DNA from: Desertibaculum subflavum
GTDB taxonomy: Bacteria; Pseudomonadota; Alphaproteobacteria; Ferrovibrionales; Ferrovibrionaceae
Direction: 5' to 3'
DNA length: 64,000 nucleotides
Assembly (NCBI GenBank): GCA_003576705.1
Contig: QOZS01000007.1
Coordinates: 1-64,000, forward strand
This document shows, in pieces, positions 26,179 through 34,882 of the stretch. How positions within the stretch are numbered: the first letter of the stretch is position 1; each line of letters opens with the position of its first letter. The notes under the pieces were generated by a model, which was given only the letters and a program-made list of their open reading frames with translations, did not search any database and was not told the origin of the DNA. Both the position numbers and the translations under genes were made by a program.

Positions 26179-26949
26179 TCAGAACGAGGCGGTGATGCCG
26201 CCATCCACCACCAGGCTCTGGGCGGTGATGAAGGAGGCGGCGTCGGAGGCGAGGAAGACGGCGGCGCCGGCGATCTCGGCCGGCTCGCCCCAGCGCTTCA
26301 ACATGGTGCGGCCGGCCATGCGGGCGCCCTCGGCCGGATCCATGGCGCGGGTGGAATTGGAATCGGTCTTGAACGGGCCGGGGGCGATGGCGTTGACCGT
26401 GATGCCGTGCGGGCCCAGCTCGGCGGCGAAGGCGCGCATTGCGCCGGTCAGGCCGGCCTTGGCGGCGGGATAGGCGGCGTCGCCGCCGCGGGCGATGAAC
26501 GGCCCGGCGATCGAGGTCACGAAGACGATGCGGCCGCGCGCCTGCAGAATCATCTTCCGCGCAGCGGCACGCGCCAGCAGGAACGGGCCGACCAGGTCGG
26601 TCTCGACCAGGCCACGGACTTCCGCCGCCGACAGGTCCATCATCCCCTTGCGGTTGCGCTGGCCGACATTGGCGATCAGCACGTCGAGGCGGCCATGACG
26701 CCGGGCGACCGCGTCGACCGCGGCATCGATGCCGGCCGCGTCCGAGGCGTCGAAAACCGCGATCTCTGCCTGGCCGCCCGCCCCGCGGATCGCCGCTGCC
26801 GCGGCTTCCAGGGTGGCGGCGGTGCGGCCGTTCAGGATGACGCGGGCGCCGGCCGCCGCCAGCGCCTTGGCCATCTCGAAGCCGAGGCCCCGGCCGCCGC
26901 CGGTCACCAGCGCGACCCGTCCGGTCAGGTCGAAGGGATGCGGTGTCAT
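26179..26949 (-). CDS. short-chain dehydrogenase/reductase
   Basis: NAD(P)-dependent oxidoreductase of 256 aa. The cofactor loop TGGGRGLGFEMAKAL is near residue 17, followed by NVGQRN, VTSIAG with the catalytic Ser region, and the YPAAK catalytic Tyr-Lys pair. The C-terminal ASFITAQSLVVDGG is the usual ending. It is upstream of the PhyH-type gene with 79 bases between, so it may start the SDR-PhyH-acyl-CoA dehydrogenase-PaaX series. The substrate is unknown; a 3-hydroxyacyl compound would fit. Confidence 0.92.
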   Translation of the reverse strand: MTPHPFDLTGRVALVTGGGRGLGFEMAKALAAAGARVILNGRTAATLEAAAAAIRGAGGQAEIAVFDASDAAGIDAAVDAVARRHGRLDVLIANVGQRNRKGMMDLSAAEVRGLVETDLVGPFLLARAAARKMILQARGRIVFVTSIAGPFIARGGDAAYPAAKAGLTGAMRAFAAELGPHGITVNAIAPGPFKTDSNSTRAMDPAEGARMAGRTMLKRWGEPAEIAGAAVFLASDAASFITAQSLVVDGGITASF

Positions 26950-27061
26950 GGCCCCAACCTTAGCAACCGGTGCGCGCCATGCCAGCCGGTCGCGCTTTGC
27001 CTTGACGCTGGCGAGCCGAGGCCCGAAGAATGCGCCGCCATTCCTTGGGAGGAATCAGATC

Positions 27062-28045
27062 ATGCGCTTCGCGCTTCTCGGCGCCGCGCTCGCGACCCTG
27101 TTCGCGGGCGCCGCCGCCGCACAGACCGTCACCATGCGGATCAGCCACCAGGTGCCGACCGCGCACCACCTGCACAAGATGCTGGAGGCCTTCAAGGCGG
27201 ATGCGGAGGCCCGCACCAAGGGCGAGGTGCAGGTTCAGATCTTCCCCGCTGAGCAGCTGCACAAGGCGGCAGAGAACCACGCGGCGGTGGCGCGCGGCTC
27301 GATCGAGTCGGCGCTGGTCGTCAACATGCAATGGGGCAACACGCTGCCGGCGATGAACGTCGTGGTGATCCCCTACTTCTTCCCCGATCTCGAGCGCATC
27401 AAGCGGTTCCCGGGCTCCGAGGCAGCGAAGTACCTGGAGAAGAAGATCGAGGAGAAGGGCGTGAAGAACCTCGCCTGGTTCTACATCACGCGCCAGGCGA
27501 TCTATACCTCCGGCAAGAAGCCGATCGCGAGCCTGGACGATTTCAAGGGCATCAAGATCCGCGGCTTCAACAAGCTGGCCGATACCGCGCTGACCAGCGT
27601 CGGCGCCGCCACCTCGGCGATGCCGGGGCCTGAGGTCTACAACGCGCTGAAGACCGGCGTGCTGGATGCCGGCCTGACCGATGTCTCGGCCGCCTATAGC
27701 CGCCGTTACTACGAGGTGCAGAAATACGGCACGGTGACGCCGTCGCTCACCGTCTACTTCCACATGTTCGTCAACCCGGCCTGGTGGAACAAGCTTTCGC
27801 CGGCGCATCGGACGGCGCTGGAGGCGGCCGCAAAGAAGGCGGAGGCCGATGCCATCGCGATCACCGAGAAGACGGCCGAGGAAGCGGTGAAGCAGCTGCG
27901 CGAGAAGGGGATGGAGCTGATCGTGCATACGCCGGCCCAGGCGGAAGTATGGAAGAAGGCGATGCAGCCGCCGGTGATCGAGGCCTTCATCCAGAGCACC
28001 GGTGATGAAGGCAAGAAGCTGATCGAGCTGATGAACAAGCTCTGA
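27062..28045 (+). CDS. TRAP transporter substrate-binding protein (DctP type), system 1
   Basis: Periplasmic solute-binding protein of 327 aa. The signal peptide MRFALLGAALATLFAGAAAA is clear, after GGGAGGAATC. The mature part has VTMRISHQVPTAHHLHKMLEAF, and the DctP region GIKIRGFNKLADTAL with the family Arg that binds the carboxylate of the ligand. It is the first gene of a dctPQM-carboxyltransferase operon. The ligand is a carboxylic acid; nothing in the sequence fixes which. Confidence 0.93.
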   Translation: MRFALLGAALATLFAGAAAAQTVTMRISHQVPTAHHLHKMLEAFKADAEARTKGEVQVQIFPAEQLHKAAENHAAVARGSIESALVVNMQWGNTLPAMNVVVIPYFFPDLERIKRFPGSEAAKYLEKKIEEKGVKNLAWFYITRQAIYTSGKKPIASLDDFKGIKIRGFNKLADTALTSVGAATSAMPGPEVYNALKTGVLDAGLTDVSAAYSRRYYEVQKYGTVTPSLTVYFHMFVNPAWWNKLSPAHRTALEAAAKKAEADAIAITEKTAEEAVKQLREKGMELIVHTPAQAEVWKKAMQPPVIEAFIQSTGDEGKKLIELMNKL

Positions 28046-28063
28046 TCGGGACGCGAAGGCGAC

Positions 28064-28603
28064 ATGCTGGCAAAGCTCGCTCGGGGCGCCGACCGCGTGG
28101 TCGGCGCGCTGAGCGGCCTCGCCGTGGGGCTGGCCGCTCTGGCGACGCTCGGCTGCCTGGCATTGGTCTGCTACGCGGTGGTGCTGCGATATTTCTTTGG
28201 ACTGCCGCTCTCCTGGACCGACGAGGCCGGCGGATTTCTGGTCGTGCTCCTGGTGATGCTCGCGGTGGCCGAGGCGCAGCGCCGGGGCGAGCATATCGGT
28301 GTCGATCTCCTGCTCGAGCGCGCGCGCGGCCGCTCGCGGCGGGCGCTGCAGGCCTTCGGCGCGGCTTGCGTCGCCGCGGCGGCGGCCGTGCTGCTCTGGC
28401 AGGGCTGGGAAACGGTGGCGTTCAGCCGGATGATCGGCGCGCGGCCGCTCGTCATTGCGGAGATTCCGCTCTGGACAATCGAGGTGTTCCTGCCGATCGG
28501 CGCCGGCTTGCTTCTGCTGGTCAGCCTGGCGCAGCTGCTCGGGCTTGCCGCGGGCACCTTCGTCGATCCTGAATCGCCGGAAGCACCCAAGGCGACCGAG
28601 TGA
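28064..28603 (+). CDS. TRAP transporter small membrane subunit (DctQ type), system 1
   Basis: A 179 aa protein with four predicted membrane segments (about residues 18-42, 53-71, 94-116, 136-160). The family motif FFGLPLSWTDEAGGFLVVLLV in the first half is characteristic, as is AQRRGEHIGVDLLLER. It forms the membrane complex with the large subunit, which starts inside its last codons (GTGA, 4-base overlap). It starts 18 bases after the binding-protein gene. Confidence 0.93.
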   Translation: MLAKLARGADRVVGALSGLAVGLAALATLGCLALVCYAVVLRYFFGLPLSWTDEAGGFLVVLLVMLAVAEAQRRGEHIGVDLLLERARGRSRRALQAFGAACVAAAAAVLLWQGWETVAFSRMIGARPLVIAEIPLWTIEVFLPIGAGLLLLVSLAQLLGLAAGTFVDPESPEAPKATE

Positions 28604-29901
28604 TCTTTCTTCTCGTTCTCGCCGGCCTGATCCTGCTGCTCTACACCGGCATGCCGATGTTCGCCGGCATGCTGCTGTTCTCGGTGGCCGGCCTGCTGAT
28701 CGTCGAGGGCAACATCGCCTCGCTCGGCGAGGTGGTGTTCGGCAATATCAATTCGCCGCTGCTCGTCGCCATTCCGCTGTTCATGCTGATGGCGCATTTC
28801 ATGGTGCGCGGCAGGGTGGTGGACGATCTCTACGCCACCGCGCACACCCTGGTGCGGCACCTGCCGGGCGGGCTCGGCGTCGCCACGGTGTTCGCCTGCG
28901 CGATCTTCGCGGCGATCTCCGGCTCCTCGGTCGCGACCGCGCTGACTATCGGCGCCGTCGCCATCCCGCAGATGCTGAAATACGGCTACAGCCCGCGCGG
29001 CGCCTATGGCGTGGTGGCGGGCGGCGGTACGCTCGGCATCCTGATCCCGCCCTCGGCGCCGATGATCCTGTACGGCTTCGTGGCGGACACCTCGATCGGC
29101 GCGCTGTTCCTCGCGGGCGTGCTGCCGGGCCTCCTCGTCTCCAGCATCTTCGCTGCCTACTGCATGCTGACCGAGGGCTGGCGCGAGCGGCATGCCGATC
29201 CGCCGCGCCCGCGCCTGCCGGCGCCGACCCTGGCCGAGGCGGCTATCGCGATCCGCCGGTCGTTCTGGGCGCTCACCCTGCCGCCCTTCGTGCTCGGCGG
29301 CATCTATTTCGGCGTGTTCACGCCGACCGAAGCGGCCGGGACCGGCGCGCTCTGGGCGCTGGTCATCGCCGCCCTCGTCTATCGCCAGATGGGTTGGCGC
29401 GACCTCTGGTCGGGCGGCGTGGAGGCGGCGCGCACCTCGGGCGTGCTGTTCATGATCATCGTCGGCGCCGCCCTGTTCGGCTACATGCTGACCAAGCTCA
29501 ACATCCCGCGGCAGGCCGTCGACCTCGCGCTGCACTACCAGGTGTCGCAGGTGCAGTTCCTGATCGCGATGATGGTGCTGATCTTCATTCTCGGTCTGAT
29601 CCTGGAATCGATCTCCATCATCCTGATCACCACGCCGGTGGTGCTGCCGGTGCTGGACGCGCTCGGCATCGACAAGATCTGGTACGGCGTGCTGCTCACC
29701 ATCAATCTCGAGCTGGCGCTGATCTCGCCGCCGGTCGGCATGAACCTGATCGTCATCAAGTCGATCACCAAGGCGCCGCTCAGCGAGATCGACAAGGCGG
29801 CCGTGCCCTACATCCTGATGCTGATCCTGGCGCTCGCGCTTATCATCGCCTTCCCGGGCATCGCCACCTGGCTTCCTTCCACCACGCAGTTCGGACAATG
29901 A
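28600..29901 (+). CDS. TRAP transporter large permease (DctM type), system 1
   Basis: A 433 aa permease with about 12 hydrophobic segments that carries out sodium-coupled uptake. Family features include FAAISGSSVATALTIGAVAIPQM and GGGTLGILIPPSAPMILYG, then the second half repeat EAARTSGVLFMIIVGA and LISPPVGMNLIVIK. The start codon is GTG at 28600, overlapping the dctQ-type gene; its stop overlaps the start of the carboxyltransferase gene by 4 bases (ATGA). Confidence 0.95.
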   Translation: MIFLLVLAGLILLLYTGMPMFAGMLLFSVAGLLIVEGNIASLGEVVFGNINSPLLVAIPLFMLMAHFMVRGRVVDDLYATAHTLVRHLPGGLGVATVFACAIFAAISGSSVATALTIGAVAIPQMLKYGYSPRGAYGVVAGGGTLGILIPPSAPMILYGFVADTSIGALFLAGVLPGLLVSSIFAAYCMLTEGWRERHADPPRPRLPAPTLAEAAIAIRRSFWALTLPPFVLGGIYFGVFTPTEAAGTGALWALVIAALVYRQMGWRDLWSGGVEAARTSGVLFMIIVGAALFGYMLTKLNIPRQAVDLALHYQVSQVQFLIAMMVLIFILGLILESISIILITTPVVLPVLDALGIDKIWYGVLLTINLELALISPPVGMNLIVIKSITKAPLSEIDKAAVPYILMLILALALIIAFPGIATWLPSTTQFGQ

Positions 29902-31463
29902 GCGATTCGAAATCCAACGATTTAAAGGCCAAGGCGGCCGAGTTTCGCACCCGCGCCGAGGTGATCCGCAAGGAGATGGGCGGCAATGCGCGCCAGGCCC
30001 GCATCCATGCCAAGGGCCGGCTGACCATCCGCGAGCGGATCGACCGCCTGCTCGATCCGGGCTCGTTCTCCGAGATCGGCACCTTCGCCCATTCCGAATG
30101 GCCCGGTGCCGGCCCGTCCACGCCGGGCGACGGCAAGATCGGCGGCATCGGCCGCATCGGTGGCCGTCCCGTCGCGGTCTGCGGCGACGACGTGACGGTG
30201 CTGCACGGGTCGAGCTCCGTCATCGGCTCCAAGCGCATGGGCCGCATCTACGAGCAGGCGCTGCGCGACGGCACGCCCTATATCTATTTCGGCGAGACCG
30301 GCGGCGCGCGTCTGCCCGACACATTGGGCTCGACCGGCTTCGTCAAGGTGTCGCCGGATCTGCATCTGGGGGCCCGTGCCCGCGCCATCCCGGTCGTCAC
30401 CGTGATCGCCGGCGAGAGCTTCGGGGGCTCCTCCTTCAAATCGGCCTTCTCCGATCTGGTGGTGCAGGTGCGCGGCACCACGCTGGCGGTGACCAGCCCG
30501 CGGGTGATCGAGATCGCGACCTCTGAGAAGGTCGGCTTCGAGGAGCTCGGCGGGGTCGACGTGCACGACCGCATCACCGGCCAGCTCGACCGCATCGCCG
30601 AGAACGAGGACGAGGCGATCGGACTGGTGAAGGAGTTCCTGACCTACCTGCCGCAGAATGCCGGCGAGGAGCCGGCGCGCATGGCCTGGGACGGCAGCCT
30701 GGCGCGCGACGAGCATCTCTACGACCTGGTGCCGCTGGCGCGCAGCCGCGCCTATGACGTGCGCCGCGTGATCCGCCGCCTGACGGATGATGGGAAGCAA
30801 TTCGAGCTGAAGCCGAATTTCGGCCGCGGGCTGGTCACCGCGCTCGGCCGCGTCGCCGGGCGCAGCGTCGGCTTCGTCGCCTCGCAGCCGATGCATGGCG
30901 CCGGCGCGCTGACGCCGCAGGCCTGCGACAAGGCGACCTCGTTCCTCTGCCTGTGCGACGCCTTCAACATCCCGCTGATCTTCCTGCAGGACGTGCCGGG
31001 CTTCATGGTCGGCAAGCAAGTGGAACACGAGCGCATCCTGTCGCGCGCCATCATGTTCTTCGAAGCGCTGGCCCTATGCCGCGTGCCGCGCCTCACGGTG
31101 GTGATGCGCAAGGCCTTCGGCCTCGCCTATTTCTCGCTCTCGGGCAACGCCACCGGGGCCGCGCTGATCGCCGCCTGGCCGAATGCCGAGATCGGCTTCA
31201 TGGACCCGGCGGTCGGCGTCAACGTGGTGCATGCCGAGCGGCTGAAGCAGGCCGCCGACCCAGAGGCCGAGCGGGCGCGGCTGATCGAGGAATGGTCGCA
31301 CGATACCGGCCCGGAAGGCGCCGCAGGCAGCATGGATGTCGACGAGATCATCGATCCGGCCGACACCCGCGCCTGGCTGCGCACCCATGTCGACCGGCTC
31401 CGCATCGAGCCGGGCACGCGCGAGCACCCAAAGCCGCTCGCCTATTGGCCGACCTGCTACTGA
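29898..31463 (+). CDS. acyl-CoA carboxylase beta (carboxyltransferase) subunit
   Basis: A 521 aa protein of the propionyl-/methylcrotonyl-CoA carboxyltransferase family, which moves carbon dioxide from carboxybiotin to an acyl-CoA. The two crotonase-like halves are present: GETGGARLPDT and AGESFGGSSFKSA in the first; PLIFLQDVPGFMVGKQVEH, RKAFGLAYFSLSGNATGA and the AAWPNAEIGFMDP ending in the second. The biotin-carboxylase/biotin-carrier partner is not in the window. Its start overlaps the TRAP permease stop (ATGA), so it is translationally linked to transport genes, which is unusual and suggests the imported acid is metabolised as a CoA thioester. Confidence 0.93.
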   Translation: MSDSKSNDLKAKAAEFRTRAEVIRKEMGGNARQARIHAKGRLTIRERIDRLLDPGSFSEIGTFAHSEWPGAGPSTPGDGKIGGIGRIGGRPVAVCGDDVTVLHGSSSVIGSKRMGRIYEQALRDGTPYIYFGETGGARLPDTLGSTGFVKVSPDLHLGARARAIPVVTVIAGESFGGSSFKSAFSDLVVQVRGTTLAVTSPRVIEIATSEKVGFEELGGVDVHDRITGQLDRIAENEDEAIGLVKEFLTYLPQNAGEEPARMAWDGSLARDEHLYDLVPLARSRAYDVRRVIRRLTDDGKQFELKPNFGRGLVTALGRVAGRSVGFVASQPMHGAGALTPQACDKATSFLCLCDAFNIPLIFLQDVPGFMVGKQVEHERILSRAIMFFEALALCRVPRLTVVMRKAFGLAYFSLSGNATGAALIAAWPNAEIGFMDPAVGVNVVHAERLKQAADPEAERARLIEEWSHDTGPEGAAGSMDVDEIIDPADTRAWLRTHVDRLRIEPGTREHPKPLAYWPTCY

Positions 31464-31474
31464 CGCCTACTGAT

Positions 31475-31562
31475 CGTCGTGCCCGGGCTTGTCCCGGGCA
31501 TCCATGGCTCTCCGCCGCGCTGCCCTGACGCGTGGATGGCCGGGACAAGCCCGGCCATGACG
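31475..31562. repeat. REP-type element, two facing 30-base arms (copy 2)
   Basis: The left arm (31475-31504) begins CGTCGTGCCCGGGCTTG and ends GGGCATCCA. The right arm (31533-31562) is its reverse complement with three mismatches. Each arm is itself a palindrome (GCCCGGG with CCCGGGC around CTTGT). The 28 bases between form the loop. The same element, single-armed, is at 16264. It fills most of the gap between two genes and may also act as a terminator of the TRAP operon. Confidence 0.85.
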
Positions 31563-31618
31563 AAGTGCGGCGTGGCAGCGATACTGGACGGTGTGACGAT
31601 GCTGGCGCGGAGAATATC

Positions 31619-32959
31619 ATGCCGGAGCCCACAGCCTGCGATCTGCTGATTTCCGATGCCGTCGTCATTCCCGGCGACGGCCCGGCGCTGGGCGGCGTAT
31701 CGGTCGCTGTGCGGGGCGATCGCATCCACGCGATCGGGGCGGCGGCGGATTTCGCACCTGCGCACCGCATCGATGCCAGGGGCGGCATCTTGCTGCCGGG
31801 CCTGGTCAACACCCACAGCCACACGCCGCTGATGGTGGTGCGCGGGATGGTGGAGGATCTCGGCTTCGCCCCGGCATATACCAAGGGGATTCCCCAGGGC
31901 CATTGGCTGTCGGCGGAGGAGGCCTATCACCTGGCGCGGCTCGGTGCCTATGAGCTGCTGCGGGCTGGCTCCACCACGGCGGTCGACTTCTATCTGCATC
32001 CTGAAGCGCTGGCGCGCGCCGCCGCCGAGGTGGGCCTGCGCGCCTTCATCGGCGGGCGCATCGCCGATGTGGACACGGCGGAGCTGGCCGAGGGCCGCGT
32101 CCGGCACGATCCGGCGCTGGGCGAGGCGCTGCTCGCGGAGAGCCTCGACCTGTTCGCCCGTTGGGACGGTGCGGAGCGGGGCCGCATCCGCTGCATCCTG
32201 GCGCCGCATGCGCCGGATACCTGCTCGCGGGCACTGCTGAAGGCAGTGGGCGAGGAGGCGCGCCGCCGCGATCTCGGCCTGCACACCCATCTCGCGCAGT
32301 CGAAGGGCGAGGTCGAAGCGGTGCGGGCGCGCGAGGGGATGGCGCCGCATGAATTGCTGGACGAGCTCGGCCTGCTGAACGACCGGCTGCTGGCCGCGCA
32401 TTGCATCTGGCTGGAGCCCGGCGAGATCGCGCGCGTCGGCGCGGCGGGCATGAATGTCGCCCATGCGCCGATCGGCAACGCCGCGCATGGCGGCATCGCG
32501 CCGATCATGGCGCTGCGCGATGCCGGAGCGAACATCACGCTCTGCACCGACACCAAATCGGCCGACATGTTCGAGAGCATGCGGCTCGCCATCGGCGTCG
32601 CGCGGGTCAAGGGCGCCGGTTATGCGATCAAGACGGCGGAGGTGCTCGGTTGGGCGACGGCGAACGGCGCCCGCGCGCTCGGCCTGGAAGGCGATATCGG
32701 AATCATCCGGCCGGGCGCCAAGGCGGATCTGGTTCTGCTCGATGCCGAGGCGCCGAACCTCCGGCCCGTCGTCGACGGCACCGGCATCGTGGTGCATTCC
32801 GGCAGCGGCGCCAATGTGCGGACCGTGGTGATCGACGGCCGCGTCATGCTGGAGGACGGCCGGCCGACCCTGTTCGACGGCGCCGAAGTGGTGCGCGAGG
32901 CGCAGAAGGTGGCGGACGGCTTGTGGCGGCGCGCCGGCCGCGCGCCGGTTACAGGTTGA
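31619..32959 (+). CDS. amidohydrolase of the TRZ/ATZ type (deaminase-like)
   Basis: A 446 aa metal-dependent hydrolase of the chlorohydrolase/adenosine-type deaminase group. Metal-site motifs are GLVNTHSHTPLMVVRGM (HxH), LHTHLAQSKGE (His and Glu), and the late Asp in LCTDTKSADMFESMR. The N-terminal and C-terminal strands (VAVRGDRIHAIGA, DLVLLDAEAPNL) form the flanking sandwich. It could deaminate a nucleoside-like or triazine-like compound, or open an amidine ring. It converges with the TRAP permease gene (11-base overlap at the 3' ends). Confidence 0.9.
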   Translation: MPEPTACDLLISDAVVIPGDGPALGGVSVAVRGDRIHAIGAAADFAPAHRIDARGGILLPGLVNTHSHTPLMVVRGMVEDLGFAPAYTKGIPQGHWLSAEEAYHLARLGAYELLRAGSTTAVDFYLHPEALARAAAEVGLRAFIGGRIADVDTAELAEGRVRHDPALGEALLAESLDLFARWDGAERGRIRCILAPHAPDTCSRALLKAVGEEARRRDLGLHTHLAQSKGEVEAVRAREGMAPHELLDELGLLNDRLLAAHCIWLEPGEIARVGAAGMNVAHAPIGNAAHGGIAPIMALRDAGANITLCTDTKSADMFESMRLAIGVARVKGAGYAIKTAEVLGWATANGARALGLEGDIGIIRPGAKADLVLLDAEAPNLRPVVDGTGIVVHSGSGANVRTVVIDGRVMLEDGRPTLFDGAEVVREAQKVADGLWRRAGRAPVTG

Positions 32960-34256
32960 CCATCTGCCGAGGCAGGAACATCACGATCTCGGGCCATACC
33001 GTGATCAGCACGATGCCGAGGATCATCAGCGCGAAGAACGGCATCGACGCCTTGGTCACCGTCCAGATATCGCGCCCGGTCAGGTTCTGCAGCACGAACA
33101 GGTTGAAGCCGACCGGCGGGGTGATCTGCGCCATCTCCACCACCAGCACGACATAGACGCCGAACCAGAGCGGGTCGATATGTTCGGCCTGGATCATCGG
33201 CAGCACGACCGGCGCGGTCAGCACGATCATCGACACGCCGTCGAGGAAGCAGCCGAGGATGATGTAGAGGATGGTGAGGAAGACGATCAGGCCGTAGGCG
33301 TCGAGGCCGAGCCGGTCCACCCAGGCCGCCATGATGGTCGGCAGACCGGTGAAGCCCATCGCCATGGTGACGAAGGCGGCGCCGGCCAGGATCAGGCCGA
33401 TCATGCAGCTGGTGCGCACGGCGCCGAGCAGGCTCTCCTTGAAGGTCAGCCAGTTGAGGGTGCGGGTCGCGGCGGCCAGCGCCAGCGCGCCGAGCACGCC
33501 CATCACCGCCGCCTCGGTCGGCGTCGCCACGCCGCCATAGATCGAGCCCAGCACGGCGACGATCAGCAGCACCACGGGGATCAGCCGGCGCGACGACCAG
33601 AGCTTCTCTGCGAAGCTCATGCGGATATCGCTCGCCGGGATCTTGCCTGGATTGAGCACCGACCAGCCGGCGGTATAGGCCATGAACAGGCCGATCAGCA
33701 TCAGGCCGGGGATGAATCCGGCGATGAACAGCCGTCCGATCGAGACCTGCGCCGTGATGCCGTAGACGATCATCATGATCGAAGGCGGGATCAACAGGCC
33801 GAGCGTGCCCGAGCCCGCCAAGGTGCCGATCGACATGCCCTCGTGATAACCGCGCTTCTTCAGCTCCGGCATGCTCATGCGGCCGATGGTGGCGCAGGTG
33901 ACGGAGGACGAGCCCGACACCGCCGCCATCACGCCACAGCCCAGGATGTTGACGTGCAGCAGGCGGCCGGGCAGCCAGCCGAGCCAGGGCGCCAGGCCCC
34001 TGAACATGTCCTCCGACAGGCGGGTGCGGAACAGGATCTCGCCCATCCAAATGAACAGCGGCAGCGCGGTCAGCGCCCAGTTCCAGGACGAATCCCACAC
34101 CGTGGTGGCGAGCAGCGAGCCCGCCGGCGCCGGGGTGAAGAAGAACAGCGCGACGAAGCCGACCGCAAGAAGCGCCACGCCGATCCAGACGCCGCTCGCC
34201 AGGAGTGCGAACAGGACGCCGAGGAAGGTGGCGGCAAGGACGGCTTCGCTGCCCAT
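32949..34256 (-). CDS. TRAP transporter large permease (DctM type), system 2
   Basis: A 435 aa permease with about 12 hydrophobic segments. Family features are AVSGSSSVTCATIGRMSMPEL, LAGSGTLGLLIPPSIMMIVYG and ITPPVGFNLFVLQNLTG. The start overlaps the dctQ-type stop by one base. It ends in the convergent amidohydrolase gene. It is not a near copy of system 1: the small subunit and binding protein differ strongly. Confidence 0.95.
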   Translation of the reverse strand: MGSEAVLAATFLGVLFALLASGVWIGVALLAVGFVALFFFTPAPAGSLLATTVWDSSWNWALTALPLFIWMGEILFRTRLSEDMFRGLAPWLGWLPGRLLHVNILGCGVMAAVSGSSSVTCATIGRMSMPELKKRGYHEGMSIGTLAGSGTLGLLIPPSIMMIVYGITAQVSIGRLFIAGFIPGLMLIGLFMAYTAGWSVLNPGKIPASDIRMSFAEKLWSSRRLIPVVLLIVAVLGSIYGGVATPTEAAVMGVLGALALAAATRTLNWLTFKESLLGAVRTSCMIGLILAGAAFVTMAMGFTGLPTIMAAWVDRLGLDAYGLIVFLTILYIILGCFLDGVSMIVLTAPVVLPMIQAEHIDPLWFGVYVVLVVEMAQITPPVGFNLFVLQNLTGRDIWTVTKASMPFFALMILGIVLITVWPEIVMFLPRQMVNL

Positions 34257-34813
34257 CAGGCCCTCTTGCCCGCGGCCGCCATCTCGATGGCGCCGGCTTC
34301 AAGCTCCTCGCCGATCGCCTGCGCCTCGGCATCGAGGAATTGCGGCTGCTTGCCGGCCAGCACCTGCACCAGCTCGTCGAGGAAGCCGATGGAAAGCATG
34401 GTCACGCCAAGCGACATGCCGATCTGCGGCAGCCAGAACGGCACCGCCATCAGGCCGGGGCTGACATCGCCGAAGCTGTAGGATTCGAACGTCATCTCCC
34501 AAGCGTTCCAGGCGAAGAACGCGAATCCGGCGGCGCCCAGCGCGCAGCACCAGATCTCGACCCAGCGCTTGGCCCCGAGACCCAGCCGGCTGATCAGCAG
34601 GTTCACCCGGATATGCGATCCGGTATTGAAGGCGTAGGCGTGGCCGAGGAACAGCGACGCCGCCATGCAGAAGCCGGAGATCTCAGTCGCGTCGAAGGTG
34701 AAGTTGAGGATGCGGCCCAGGATCTGCGCGACGATGGTGACGCCGATCATGGCCAGGAAGAAGGCGGCGAGCCCGCCGCTCAGCCGGTACATCAGGTCGA
34801 GGGCACGACGCAT
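34256..34813 (-). CDS. TRAP transporter small membrane subunit (DctQ type), system 2
   Basis: A 185 aa protein with four predicted membrane segments. MRRALDLMYRLSGGLAAFFL starts the first, and FDATEISGFCMAASLFLGHAYAF then SHIRVNLLISRLGLGAK is the characteristic family region. A longer cytoplasmic C-terminal tail (DAEAQAIGEELEAGAIEMAAAGKRA lies at about 161-185) follows the last segment. It is 69 bases after the binding-protein gene, with little else between. Confidence 0.92.
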   Translation of the reverse strand: MRRALDLMYRLSGGLAAFFLAMIGVTIVAQILGRILNFTFDATEISGFCMAASLFLGHAYAFNTGSHIRVNLLISRLGLGAKRWVEIWCCALGAAGFAFFAWNAWEMTFESYSFGDVSPGLMAVPFWLPQIGMSLGVTMLSIGFLDELVQVLAGKQPQFLDAEAQAIGEELEAGAIEMAAAGKRA

Positions 34814-34882
34814 GCAGGCTCTTTCAGGCGGCTGCGCCCGAGCCGCCGCACGGGGCGACGGCCCGGGCCACGGTATACGCGA

